A DNA stretch of 64,000 nucleotides from CAZKAP01 sp964550895 (GTDB taxonomy: Bacteria > Bacteroidota > Bacteroidia > Flavobacteriales > Flavobacteriaceae): assembly GCA_964550895.1 (NCBI GenBank), contig CAZKAP010000008.1, positions 1 through 64,000 on the forward strand. The letters run 5' to 3'. The notes below the pieces were generated by a model, which saw only the letters and a list, made by a program, of their open reading frames with translations, had not been told where the DNA came from and did no database searches. The position numbers were made by a program, and so were the translations under genes. Shown piece after piece: positions 43,041 to 50,496 of this stretch (positions within the stretch are counted from its first letter, which is position 1; each line of letters starts with the position of its first letter).

Positions 43041-45727
43041 GCTGTTTTCGTATTCGCCAGATTGGGTGCCAGCCAACGGGTCGCGGTTTCCAGATCCCGA
43101 CCCGTTCGCCGTGCATAGTCTTCGAGCTGGTCCCGTGCAATCTTTCCAAGACCGAAATACCGGGCCTCGGGATGGGCAAAATAGTACCCGCTCACACTGG
43201 CCGCCGGCCACATGGCCAGTGACTCCGTCAGCCGTACTCCAATGCGCTCTTCTATCCCGAGCACATCCCATATGGCTAATTTTTCCAGGTGGTCCGGACA
43301 AGCCGGATACCCGGGAGCAGGGCGTATCCCCCTGTACTTTTCTTCGATCATTTCCGCTCCGCTTAGCGATTCCTGCGGAGCATACCCCCAGTACCGCCTT
43401 CGGATTTTCTCATGCAGGAATTCGGCAAAGGCTTCGGCAAGCCGGTCGGCCAGAGCCTTTACCATAATGGCGTTGTAATCGTCATGGGCCGACTCGTGGG
43501 CGGCAGCCAGTTCGTCACTGCCAAAACCCGCACTGACGCAGAAACAGCCCACATAATCCTGCCTGCCCGATGCAAGAGGGGCCACAAAATCGGAAAGCGC
43601 CAGATGAGGTACACCTTCCTTGCGACGGGTCTGCTGTCGCAAGGTATGGAAGGTAACCCCATTGGTACTCCCTTCAGGGTCGCTCAGGATGATGTCGTCG
43701 TCCGGGGTGGAATTAGCAGGAAAAATACCCCAAACGGCCCGGGCCTGCAGCAGCCCTTTATCCACTATTTCCCCAAGTACCTGCAGGGCGTCGGAGTGCA
43801 GCTCCCGGGCCTGGGATCCCACTACCTGATCGGTTAATATATCGGGGTATCTTCCATGGAGGTCCCAGCTTCGGAAAAACGGGGTCCAGTCGATATAGGG
43901 CAGCAGCTCCGCGAGATTCTGGGATTCTATGGTACGCACGCCCATTTCCCTGGGTTTTGCTATGTCTGCATGCTTCCAGTCCAGGGAGAGGCGATTTGAG
44001 CGTGCTTCCTCAAGGCTGGCATATTCCCTGACCTCCTGACGACCCAGGAATTTCGACCGGAATCCCTCGTATTCCCTTCGGAGCGTGTCTTTGTAGTTTT
44101 TGGAAGCCTCTTCCTGCAGCAGCTGCCCCACTACGGTTACGGCCCTGGAGGCATCCGTTACGTGGATCACGCCGTTCGAATACCGGGGTGCAATCTTGAC
44201 GGCAGTATGTGCTTTGGAGGTGGTGGCACCCCCGATGAGTAGCGGGATATCGAGTCCTTCCCGCTCCATTTCGCCGGCCACGAACTCCATTTCGTCCAGG
44301 GACGGGGTAATCAGTCCACTCAGGCCAATCATATCCACCTGCTCTTCACGGGCCCGGGACAATATGCGATCGGCAGGAACCATTACTCCCAGGTCTATGA
44401 TGTCATAGTTATTACAGGCCAGCACTACTCCCACTATGTTCTTTCCGATATCGTGTACGTCCCCTTTGACCGTAGCCAGCAGGATCTTTCCAGCGCTCTT
44501 TGTCCTCCCGGATTGGGAGGCCTCGATGAACGGCGTGAGGTAAGCCACGGCCTTCTTCATCACCCTGGCCGACTTGACCACCTGCGGCAGGAACATCTTA
44601 CCACTGCCGAAGAGGTCGCCAACCAGGTTCATACCGGTCATAAGATGACCCTCTATGACTTCCAGGGGTTTTGCGGCAACCCGTCGGGCCTCTTCCATGT
44701 CCTGCTCAATGTAAGTGTCTATCCCGCGAACCAGAGAACGGTTGATCCGTTCCTGAAGAGGATCATTCCTCCAATCTGCTTCCTGCGCTTTTTCCACCAC
44801 CTTACTTCCCCTGAGGCCCTCGGCGAAGTCCAGCAAGCGCTCCGTGGCATCTTCCCTTCGATTGAGCAGCACATCCTCCACCCGTTCGAGCAAATCCCCG
44901 GGAATATCGTCGTAAACTTCGAGCAGGGTGGGATTTACGATGCCCATATTCATTCCTGCCCCTATGGCATGGTACAGGAAAGCAGAATGCATGGCCTCCC
45001 GGACGACCTGATTACCGCGAAAGGAAAAGGAAATGTTGCTCACGCCGCCGCTTACCTGGCAATGGGGAAGATGGGTGCGGACCCAGCGGGTCGCCTCTAT
45101 GAAATCGAGGGCGTAGGTCTTGTGCGCATCCATTCCGGTGGCAACGGGAAAAATGTTCAGGTCAAATATGAGATCTTCCGGAAGGAGCGTGTCCGTTTCC
45201 ACTAACAGCTGGTAGGATCGTTTGGCTACGGCGATCCTTCGCTCCAGGGTGTCTGCCTGCCCGTTCTCGTCGAAGGCCATGATCACCGCAGCGGCCCCGT
45301 ATCTGCGGATTTTTCGCGCCTGTTCCAGGAATACCGATTCGCCTTCCTTGAGGCTGATGGAGTTCACTACGCATTTGCCCTGTACCACGCGGAGACCAGC
45401 CTCAATGATCTCCCACTTGGAAGAATCTATCATGACCGGTACCCGCGCTATATCCGGCTCAGCCATGAGCAGATTTAAAAAGGTAACCATCGCCTCCTTT
45501 CCGTCGATCAGGCCGTCGTCCATGTTCACATCGATAATCTGGGCACCACCCTCCACCTGCTCCCGGGCGATCTCCACAGCCTGTTCGAACCGGCCTTCCT
45601 TAATCAGGCGGAGAAATCTCCTGGAACCCGAGACGTTAGTGCGTTCTCCAATGTTGACGAAGTTCGTGTGGGGCCCGATAACCAAGGCCTCCAGACCACT
45701 GAGCTTCAGATGGCGTACCTCACTCAT
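43037..45727 (-). CDS. metH: cobalamin-dependent methionine synthase, C-terminal polypeptide (folate, B12 and activation domains)
   Basis: An 896-residue chain with the folate-binding domain (GPHTNFVNIGERTNVSGSRRF, near residues 18-270), the cap and cobalamin-binding domains (DVHDIGKNIVG with the B12-coordinating His; IGLSGLITPSLDEM), and the reactivation domain (RPAPGYPACPDHLEK, binds SAM). The homocysteine-binding zinc domain is on the separate gene just upstream, so MetH is split between domains 1 and 2. This split is regular in Bacteroidota. Four-base overlaps with both neighbours suggest equal synthesis of the two halves. Confidence 0.96.
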   Translation of the reverse strand: MSEVRHLKLSGLEALVIGPHTNFVNIGERTNVSGSRRFLRLIKEGRFEQAVEIAREQVEGGAQIIDVNMDDGLIDGKEAMVTFLNLLMAEPDIARVPVMIDSSKWEIIEAGLRVVQGKCVVNSISLKEGESVFLEQARKIRRYGAAAVIMAFDENGQADTLERRIAVAKRSYQLLVETDTLLPEDLIFDLNIFPVATGMDAHKTYALDFIEATRWVRTHLPHCQVSGGVSNISFSFRGNQVVREAMHSAFLYHAIGAGMNMGIVNPTLLEVYDDIPGDLLERVEDVLLNRREDATERLLDFAEGLRGSKVVEKAQEADWRNDPLQERINRSLVRGIDTYIEQDMEEARRVAAKPLEVIEGHLMTGMNLVGDLFGSGKMFLPQVVKSARVMKKAVAYLTPFIEASQSGRTKSAGKILLATVKGDVHDIGKNIVGVVLACNNYDIIDLGVMVPADRILSRAREEQVDMIGLSGLITPSLDEMEFVAGEMEREGLDIPLLIGGATTSKAHTAVKIAPRYSNGVIHVTDASRAVTVVGQLLQEEASKNYKDTLRREYEGFRSKFLGRQEVREYASLEEARSNRLSLDWKHADIAKPREMGVRTIESQNLAELLPYIDWTPFFRSWDLHGRYPDILTDQVVGSQARELHSDALQVLGEIVDKGLLQARAVWGIFPANSTPDDDIILSDPEGSTNGVTFHTLRQQTRRKEGVPHLALSDFVAPLASGRQDYVGCFCVSAGFGSDELAAAHESAHDDYNAIMVKALADRLAEAFAEFLHEKIRRRYWGYAPQESLSGAEMIEEKYRGIRPAPGYPACPDHLEKLAIWDVLGIEERIGVRLTESLAMWPAASVSGYYFAHPEARYFGLGKIARDQLEDYARRTGRDLETATRWLAPNLANTKTA

Positions 45728-46737
45728 TCCTCAACAATTTTAGCCTGTACGAAGGGACGGGGTTTGACCCCCCGCACCCGTTCGGCTAGTATCCGTATGT
45801 GTTCCGGGGTGGTACCGCAGCACCCCCCCAGTATGTTTACCAGCCCGAGTTCCAGGTATTCCTCCAGTTCTGCGAGCATCTGTTCCGGGGTCTGGTCGTA
45901 GCTGCCGAAGGCATTGGGTAAGCCCGCATTGGGATGCGCGGAGACCGCGGTTGAACTCTTCGCGGCGAGTTCCTGCAAGTAAGGTGTCAGCTGAGCCGCA
46001 CCCAGGGCACAATTGAATCCAACAGACAGCAGTGGCAGATGGGACAGGGAGATCAGGAAGGCCTCGGGGGTCTGTCCCGACAGGGTACGACCAGAGGCAT
46101 CCGTTATGGTTCCGCTGATCATTACCGGGATGCTCCGTCCCCGGATATCGAATACTTCCTGAGCCGCGTACAGCGCCGCCTTAGCGTTGAGGGTATCGAA
46201 AACGGTCTCAATCAGCAGGGTGTCGCAGCCACCGTCCATCAGTCCTTCCACCTGCTGCCTGTAGGCTTCCCCAAGCTCTTCGAAAGTAATGGCACGGTAA
46301 CCCGGTCGGTTCACGTCCGGTGACATGCTCGCTGTTTTGTTGGTCGGCCCTATACTGCCCGCGACAAAACGGGGTCGACCGGGGTCCCGCCGGGTAAATT
46401 CATCGGCAACCTCCCTGGCAATGGCAGCGGATCTGCGATTCAGCTCATAGGCCCATTCCTGGAGTCCGTAATCGGCCTGCGCAATGGAAGTGCCCGAAAA
46501 TGTATTGGTCTCTATGATATCGGCACCGGCTTCCAGGTAGGCCCTATGGACTTTTGTAATCGCCTTGGGCTGGGTAATCGAAAGCAGGTCGTTGTTCCCC
46601 TTCAGGGACCGGTCCCAGTCTCGAAATTCCTCTCCCCGGAAGTCCTCCTCCGTGAACCTGTAAGCCTGTAACATGGTGCCCATCGCTCCATCCAGCACCA
46701 GTATTCGTTTCCCCAATTCTTCTTCAATGGGTGTCAT
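45724..46737 (-). CDS. cobalamin-dependent methionine synthase, N-terminal polypeptide (homocysteine domain)
   Basis: A 337-residue homocysteine S-methyltransferase domain: LVLDGAMGTMLQAYR near the start, ETNTFSGTSIAQADY, and the zinc ligands Cys in GFNCALGAAQ and Cys-Cys in NILGGCCGTTPEHI. It corresponds to the first domain of MetH and should work with the following gene's product. A strong Shine-Dalgarno-like AGGAGG, rare in this phylum, lies directly against the ATG, which is unusual spacing. Expression is under a SAM-I riboswitch at 46804-46896. Confidence 0.93.
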   Translation of the reverse strand: MTPIEEELGKRILVLDGAMGTMLQAYRFTEEDFRGEEFRDWDRSLKGNNDLLSITQPKAITKVHRAYLEAGADIIETNTFSGTSIAQADYGLQEWAYELNRRSAAIAREVADEFTRRDPGRPRFVAGSIGPTNKTASMSPDVNRPGYRAITFEELGEAYRQQVEGLMDGGCDTLLIETVFDTLNAKAALYAAQEVFDIRGRSIPVMISGTITDASGRTLSGQTPEAFLISLSHLPLLSVGFNCALGAAQLTPYLQELAAKSSTAVSAHPNAGLPNAFGSYDQTPEQMLAELEEYLELGLVNILGGCCGTTPEHIRILAERVRGVKPRPFVQAKIVEE

Positions 46738-46803
46738 CCTCCTGTATTTGAGTCGTAAGCGGCTAAGGGAAAAGCGGGGGCTGAAAACCTGTGAGGGTTC
46801 CAG

Positions 46804-46896
46804 TTATCCTTCCTCCTTGGGTAGAATGTAGCACCTTCTCCCGGAGGAGGGTTGCTAAGGCTTCGCAGGGTCCATTCCCTCCACCTTTCTCGATAA
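46804..46896 (-). ncRNA. SAM-I (S-box) riboswitch upstream of metH
   Basis: On the minus strand the RNA begins TTATCGAGAAAGGTGGAGGGA and holds the core segments ACCCTGCGAAGCC, TTAGCAACCC and GGTGCTACATTCTACC, then closes with GGATAA that pairs with the 5' TTATC (P1). These match the S-box aptamer. It sits 66 bases before the metH N-terminal gene, after cysH. The expression platform is not obvious: no strong terminator follows, so control might be translational. Rises in SAM should shut metH-metF off. Confidence 0.92.
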
Positions 46897-47036
46897 CCGT
46901 CTCAGAATGTTACGCGAATAACGGACTGCCGTTTTTCACTTTGAGCATACAAAAGAAATACACCGACAGGTCAAAAACAAATGCCTGGTGAAATATCCGT
47001 TTGAGACCTGTAGGGGGATGCCTTAAGGCCACAATC

Positions 47037-47663
47037 TCAGGTATGCAGGCCGCATTCGCGCTGAGCCTCCACCTTGGTCGGATCGAAATAGTGAAATTCG
47101 TTGGGTAGTTCGTACAAATCCATATAGGCCTGCAATTGAGAATCGCTGTAGTGATAGAAGGGCGACACCTTGAGTATTCCGTCCCGGCCTAGCGAGAGCA
47201 CATCGAGGCGGTCGCGCAGGGCGGTCTGACCCTTCCTCAGGTTGGTAAACCAGGTATCGGGCACGAATTGCTGCATGGCCCTTCGGAAAGGCTCGAGTTT
47301 GACTTCCTCGGTAAACTGGGTGTGAAGCGGATCGTCGAGCATGGGTATGCCCCCGTAAACCGCATTCTGATGAGCCACCGTCCTCAGCGGAGTAAAACTG
47401 TGAATCTTCAGGCCGAGGCGTCGGATGAGTTCTTCAGCATGCAGGTAGGTTTCGGCCGTGTTGTATCCGGTATCGCACCAGATTACAGGTATTTCGGGAT
47501 AAACGCGGCTTACCAGATGAAGAATAGCAGCCTCATACGGCCTGAAATTTGTGGTCAGAACGGGACGCTCGCTCCAGCTCAATACCCTGCTGACAATCTC
47601 CTCGGGATTGTACTCCTGGAACCGATCGTTCCATTCTCTGAGGAATTCCTGAGTGTGCTTCAT
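47037..47663 (-). CDS. cysH: phosphoadenylyl-sulfate reductase family protein CysH
   Basis: A 208-residue PP-loop fold reductase for assimilatory sulfate reduction. The C-terminal motif ECGLHT with the catalytic Cys is present. The CC...CxxC cluster ligands of iron-sulfur APS reductases are absent, which points to the PAPS-reducing form. The P-loop is less canonical than in E. coli. It is located between DUF2061 and the SAM-I riboswitch, in an apparent sulfur assimilation operon. Confidence 0.88.
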   Translation of the reverse strand: MKHTQEFLREWNDRFQEYNPEEIVSRVLSWSERPVLTTNFRPYEAAILHLVSRVYPEIPVIWCDTGYNTAETYLHAEELIRRLGLKIHSFTPLRTVAHQNAVYGGIPMLDDPLHTQFTEEVKLEPFRRAMQQFVPDTWFTNLRKGQTALRDRLDVLSLGRDGILKVSPFYHYSDSQLQAYMDLYELPNEFHYFDPTKVEAQRECGLHT

Positions 47664-47672
47664 AGTATAACT

Positions 47673-47933
47673 TTATTTACCCCACGTTATAAGGTTCCAG
47701 ATTCGCTCGTGAAAAAAATACAGCAACATCTTGGTAAACCATTCGATGGCGCCGATAGACAATGCTAAGGTGACCTGACCCGTAATCAGCCAGGAGATCA
47801 CAATCGTATCGAGAGTACCGATAACGCGCCAGCTCACTGACTTCACTACCGAGCGCAGTGGCCTGTCGGTCCTTCTGTCCCGATCAAAGTCACGCTTGGT
47901 GCTTCCCTCCAGCAAAATCCGATCCGTTAGCAT
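47673..47933 (-). CDS. DUF2061 small membrane protein
   Basis: An 86-residue protein with a basic, Arg/Asp-rich start, followed by two hydrophobic segments and the DUF2061 pattern RSVVKSVSWRVIGTLDTIVISWLITG...SIGAIEWFTKMLLYFFHERIWNLI. The function is unknown, but it is often found beside cysH and other sulfate assimilation genes in Bacteroidota, consistent with a role linked to sulfate uptake or handling. It is the first gene after a strong promoter. Confidence 0.88.
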   Translation of the reverse strand: MLTDRILLEGSTKRDFDRDRRTDRPLRSVVKSVSWRVIGTLDTIVISWLITGQVTLALSIGAIEWFTKMLLYFFHERIWNLITWGK

Positions 47934-47961
47934 ATAATTCCCATGGTTTAAGTAGGATTTA

Positions 47962-47991
47962 CAAATCTAGAAAAAAGTCTGGCTCCGCAAA
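47962..47991 (-). promoter_or_regulatory. promoter of the DUF2061-cysH operon with overlapping dyad
   Basis: TTTG (47991-47988), an 18-base spacer and TAGATTTG (47969-47962) make the best Bacteroidota-type promoter in the window. The -7 element lies inside a near-palindrome, GATTTG followed by TAAATC on the minus strand, a possible site for the Rrf2 regulator encoded just upstream. Confidence 0.75.
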
Positions 47992-48003
47992 ATCTATTTT
48001 TTG

Positions 48004-48435
48004 TCATTCCCCGCTTCGATCGATAGGTCGGGTAAGATCGTCCAGGGTATAACTCCCGTACACCTCCAGGGTGCGGTCTCTTACCTGGAGCATGAGCAGG
48101 TGTACCGCACAGCTATCCTCGTCCGGACAATCCGTACAGGGCTCATAGAAATTCAGGCTTACACAGGGTACCATGGCTATGGGGCCTTCCAGAACCCGCA
48201 TCACCTCGGCCATGGTGATCTCATGGGCCGGGCGAATCATGTAATAACCGCCACCTTTACCTTTCCGGGAGCCCAGGAATCCGTTCTTCCTCAGGGTGAG
48301 CAATATATTTTCCAGGAACTTCTGCGAGATGTTCTCCGCTTTGGCGATCTCCGCTATCTGAATGGGCACGCCGGGTTCGGCCCTCGCGAGGAAGGCCAGG
48401 GCCTTAACTCCGTATTTCGTCTTCTTGGATAGCAT
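48004..48435 (-). CDS. Rrf2 family transcriptional regulator
   Basis: A 143-residue winged-helix regulator: MLSKKTKYGVKALAFLA, recognition helix region IQIAEIAKAENISQKFLENILLTLRKNGF, and the beta wing GSRKGKGGGYYMIRP. The C-terminal part contains four cysteines in CVSLNFYEPCTDCPDEDSC, like the IscR/NsrR cluster ligands, so it may carry an iron-sulfur cluster. In many Firmicutes and Bacteroidota, Rrf2 members beside cys genes control sulfur assimilation. It lies upstream of DUF2061-cysH. I start at the ATG 48435; earlier in-frame ATG/GTG codons at 48441/48444 overlap a -7-like TAATTTCG. Confidence 0.9.
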   Translation of the reverse strand: MLSKKTKYGVKALAFLARAEPGVPIQIAEIAKAENISQKFLENILLTLRKNGFLGSRKGKGGGYYMIRPAHEITMAEVMRVLEGPIAMVPCVSLNFYEPCTDCPDEDSCAVHLLMLQVRDRTLEVYGSYTLDDLTRPIDRSGE

Positions 48436-48511
48436 GGACATCACGAAATTAGTGCGAAAAAATAATTGACCGTGTCACACCGGTTACCCGGCAAACGCAT
48501 GCGGGATCTAC

Positions 48512-49765
48512 TTAAATCCCGAAAGCCTTCTTTACATCGTCGACCCGATCCAGCTTCTCCCAGGTGAAGAGTTCCACCTCCCGCTCCACCACGCCGTTGT
48601 ATGGAGATTCGAACCTCTTGACCTGTTTCCTGGGCTCACGGCCCATATGGCCATAGGCCGCCGTCTCGGAATAAATGGGATTGCGCAGCTTCAGGCGCTT
48701 CTCTATGGCATGGGGCCGCATATCGAAGAGGGTTTCCGCTATTCGGGCGATTTCGCCATCGGTCAAATCGACCCGGGCCGTACCGTAGGTGTCGACGAAA
48801 AGCGAGGTAGGCGCCACTACTCCGATGGCATAGCTGACCTGCACCAGCATCTCGTCGGCTACCCCGGCGGCTACCATATTCTTGGCAATATGCCGGGTGG
48901 CATAAGCCGCACTGCGATCCACTTTACTGGGATCCTTTCCACTGAAGGCACCGCCCCCGTGAGCGCCCCATCCCCCGTAGGTATCGACTATGATCTTCCG
49001 GCCCGTCAGGCCGGTATCCCCGTGAGGACCCCCGATTACGAATTTTCCGGTAGGATTGATGTGATAGGTTATATCGTCCGTAAACAGTGCCGCGATAGGT
49101 GCTTCCAGCTGTTTCTTCACCCGGGGAATGAGCACATGTATCATATCGTTTTTGATCCGGGTCAACATGCCCTGTTCCGTATCGAATTCGTCGTGCTGGG
49201 TGGAAATGACTATGGAATCAATCCTGAGAGGATGATTGTCATCGCTGTATTCGACGGTCACCTGAGCCTTGGCATCGGGCCTCAGGTAAGGCACCTCGTC
49301 CCCTTCCCTTCTCAGTACCGCCAGCTCCCTGAGCAGGCGATGCGAGAGTTCCAGGCCAAGGGGCATATAGTTCTCGGTTTCCCGTGTGGCGTAACCAAAC
49401 ATCATTCCCTGGTCACCTGCGCCCTGCTCCTCCGGATTCTCCCGGTCGATCCCCTGGTTAATATCCGGGGACTGCTCGTGAATCAGAGATATGACCCCAC
49501 AGGAATCGCCGCTGAACTGGTAGGCTCCCTTGGTATAGCCTATGCGGTTTATGGTGTCCCGGGCAATTTGCTGCACGTCCAGGTAGGTCTTGCTGCGCAC
49601 TTCTCCGGCGAGCACAACCTGTCCGGTCGTCACCAGGGTCTCGCAGGCCACTTTACTCTGGGGGTCGAAGGCCAGAAAATTGTCGAGTAATTCGTCGCTA
49701 ATCTGATCGGCAATTTTATCGGGATGTCCCTCACTCACCGATTCTGAGGTAAAGAAATATGGCAT
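48512..49765 (-). CDS. metK: S-adenosylmethionine synthetase MetK
   Basis: Makes SAM from methionine and ATP. It begins MPYFFTSESVSEGHPDK (methionine/ATP site), and contains GDQGMMFGYA, the phosphate-binding GGAFSGKDPSKVDRS, and HINPTGKFVIGGPHGDTGLTGRKIIVDTYGG. Length 417 residues. A possible earlier ATG at 49792 would add nine residues, but the conserved N-terminus starts at 49765. Upstream are a perfect -7 element and a SAM-II-type riboswitch, so the enzyme is feedback-controlled by its own product. Confidence 0.96.
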   Translation of the reverse strand: MPYFFTSESVSEGHPDKIADQISDELLDNFLAFDPQSKVACETLVTTGQVVLAGEVRSKTYLDVQQIARDTINRIGYTKGAYQFSGDSCGVISLIHEQSPDINQGIDRENPEEQGAGDQGMMFGYATRETENYMPLGLELSHRLLRELAVLRREGDEVPYLRPDAKAQVTVEYSDDNHPLRIDSIVISTQHDEFDTEQGMLTRIKNDMIHVLIPRVKKQLEAPIAALFTDDITYHINPTGKFVIGGPHGDTGLTGRKIIVDTYGGWGAHGGGAFSGKDPSKVDRSAAYATRHIAKNMVAAGVADEMLVQVSYAIGVVAPTSLFVDTYGTARVDLTDGEIARIAETLFDMRPHAIEKRLKLRNPIYSETAAYGHMGREPRKQVKRFESPYNGVVEREVELFTWEKLDRVDDVKKAFGI

Positions 49766-49825
49766 ATTGCTGAATTGCGGAAGACTTGACATATGCCGGC
49801 GAAACGATCGCGACCCGGGGTCGCA

Positions 49826-49892
49826 ACTGCTTTAGCATTTTTATGGGCCCACAGGGGTCCAGAGGTTGCAATCAGTCAAATCTTTCCTCCTG
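49826..49892 (-). ncRNA. SAM-II-type riboswitch upstream of metK (long-loop form)
   Basis: On the minus strand the leader shows the SAM-II core in order: GATTT, ATTGCAACC, ATAAAAATGCTAAAG. P1 is GGAGG (from 49892 on) with CCTCT; the pseudoknot is ACTG in the loop with CAGT at the 3' end (49829-49826). An extra hairpin around GGACCC...GGGCCC fills the loop, like the long-loop variants seen in Bacteroidota. A G+C-rich hairpin (49810-49824, GCGACC/GGTCGC) follows directly and could be the expression platform. Assignment is by eye. Confidence 0.75.
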
Positions 49893-49901
49893 TTTGGATG
49901 C

Positions 49902-49909
49902 CAAAATTA
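49902..49909 (-). promoter_or_regulatory. -7 promoter element of metK
   Basis: TAATTTTG on the minus strand, an exact TAnnTTTG match. The start site would fall near 49896, so the transcript begins almost exactly at the first base of the riboswitch stem, which supports both calls. Confidence 0.7.
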
Positions 49910-49935
49910 AGACATTAACGGATTACCCCAAAAAT

Positions 49936-49982
49936 AAACCCCGCCTGTCAGCAATCCTGAACGTTGCGAAAAGGCGGGGTTT
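49936..49982 (-). terminator. intrinsic terminator after the small secreted protein gene
   Basis: On the minus strand AAACCCCGCC (49982-49973) pairs perfectly with GGCGGGGTTT (49945-49936) across a 27-base loop, followed by ATTTTT. It separates gene 49998-50375 from metK. Confidence 0.8.
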
Positions 49983-49997
49983 CCATGGGGTGAAAAC

Positions 49998-50375
49998 CTA
50001 GTTACTGAAATTGCGGAGCTTGGCTGCCATTCGGTCTACCCTGGCCTTGAGCCGTTCCTTGAGTTGCTCGCGATCCCGGGAAAGGCCGCTAACCGAAATT
50101 TTCATAAGGGGCACGGTAAGCTCCACACCATTCGCGTTGGTCGCGGTGTACTCCTTAAGGGTAACCCCGACCCGCATGGAATCCAAAGGCTTATTTCTTC
50201 TGAAGACAACAAAAAGGTCATCCCAGTCCATATCCTCGAGTTCATCCAGGTTATCCACAGTGAAATCCACTGTATGAACCACCGTGTTGCTCGTTGTGGA
50301 ATCGCGTTTGTCGGACTGTGCAAAGGTCATGGTTGCGGTCGCGGCGAATATCGCCCAGAATAATACATTTTTCAT
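49998..50375 (-). CDS. small secreted acidic protein of unknown function
   Basis: I do not recognise the 125-residue product. A signal peptide (residues 1-19, ending TFA-QS) is clear. The mature chain has an acidic stretch LDELEDMDWDDL, a beta-rich centre, and a C-terminal basic helix REQLKERLKARVDRMAAKL. It is divergent from the histidine kinase gene and shares with it a spacer holding three GTTAAC repeats, so it may be a target of that two-component system. Ends at a strong terminator. Confidence 0.8.
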   Translation of the reverse strand: MKNVLFWAIFAATATMTFAQSDKRDSTTSNTVVHTVDFTVDNLDELEDMDWDDLFVVFRRNKPLDSMRVGVTLKEYTATNANGVELTVPLMKISVSGLSRDREQLKERLKARVDRMAAKLRNFSN

Positions 50376-50429
50376 ATCGTATTGTTTTTGGTTTCAGGGC
50401 AAATATCCCGGAGCAACTCAAACCGAATG

Positions 50430-50455
50430 GTTAACCCGTGTTAACGTGTGTTAAC
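50430..50455. promoter_or_regulatory. triple GTTAAC repeat with 10-bp period, candidate response-regulator operator
   Basis: GTTAAC occurs at 50430-50435, 50440-50445 and 50450-50455, i.e. TTAAC-N5-TTAAC-N5-TTAAC with exact helical spacing. OmpR/PhoB-type regulators commonly bind such direct repeats (CpxR: GTAAA-N5-GTAAA). The array lies in the divergent spacer, just upstream of the -33 region of the kinase gene and next to that of the secreted protein gene. Confidence 0.65.
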
Positions 50456-50484
50456 GACCCGGGACATACTCCGTGAATCCTGTG

Positions 50485-50492
50485 TACTTTAG
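50485..50492 (+). promoter_or_regulatory. candidate -7 element for the kinase-regulator operon
   Basis: TACTTTAG, one mismatch from TAnnTTTG, directly before the ATG at 50497. The very short distance means the mRNA would be almost leaderless if this element is used. Confidence 0.35.
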
Positions 50493-50496
50493 GGTC

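Noticed and set aside
43041..43301. 87-codon N-terminal extension of MetF
   Set aside because: It lies within the metH coding sequence, and MetF has a normal start at 43040 with a 4-base overlap.
43037..46737. Split metH considered as a frameshifted pseudogene
   Set aside because: The break falls exactly between domains, with a clean ATGA overlap, and the same split is usual in Bacteroidota.
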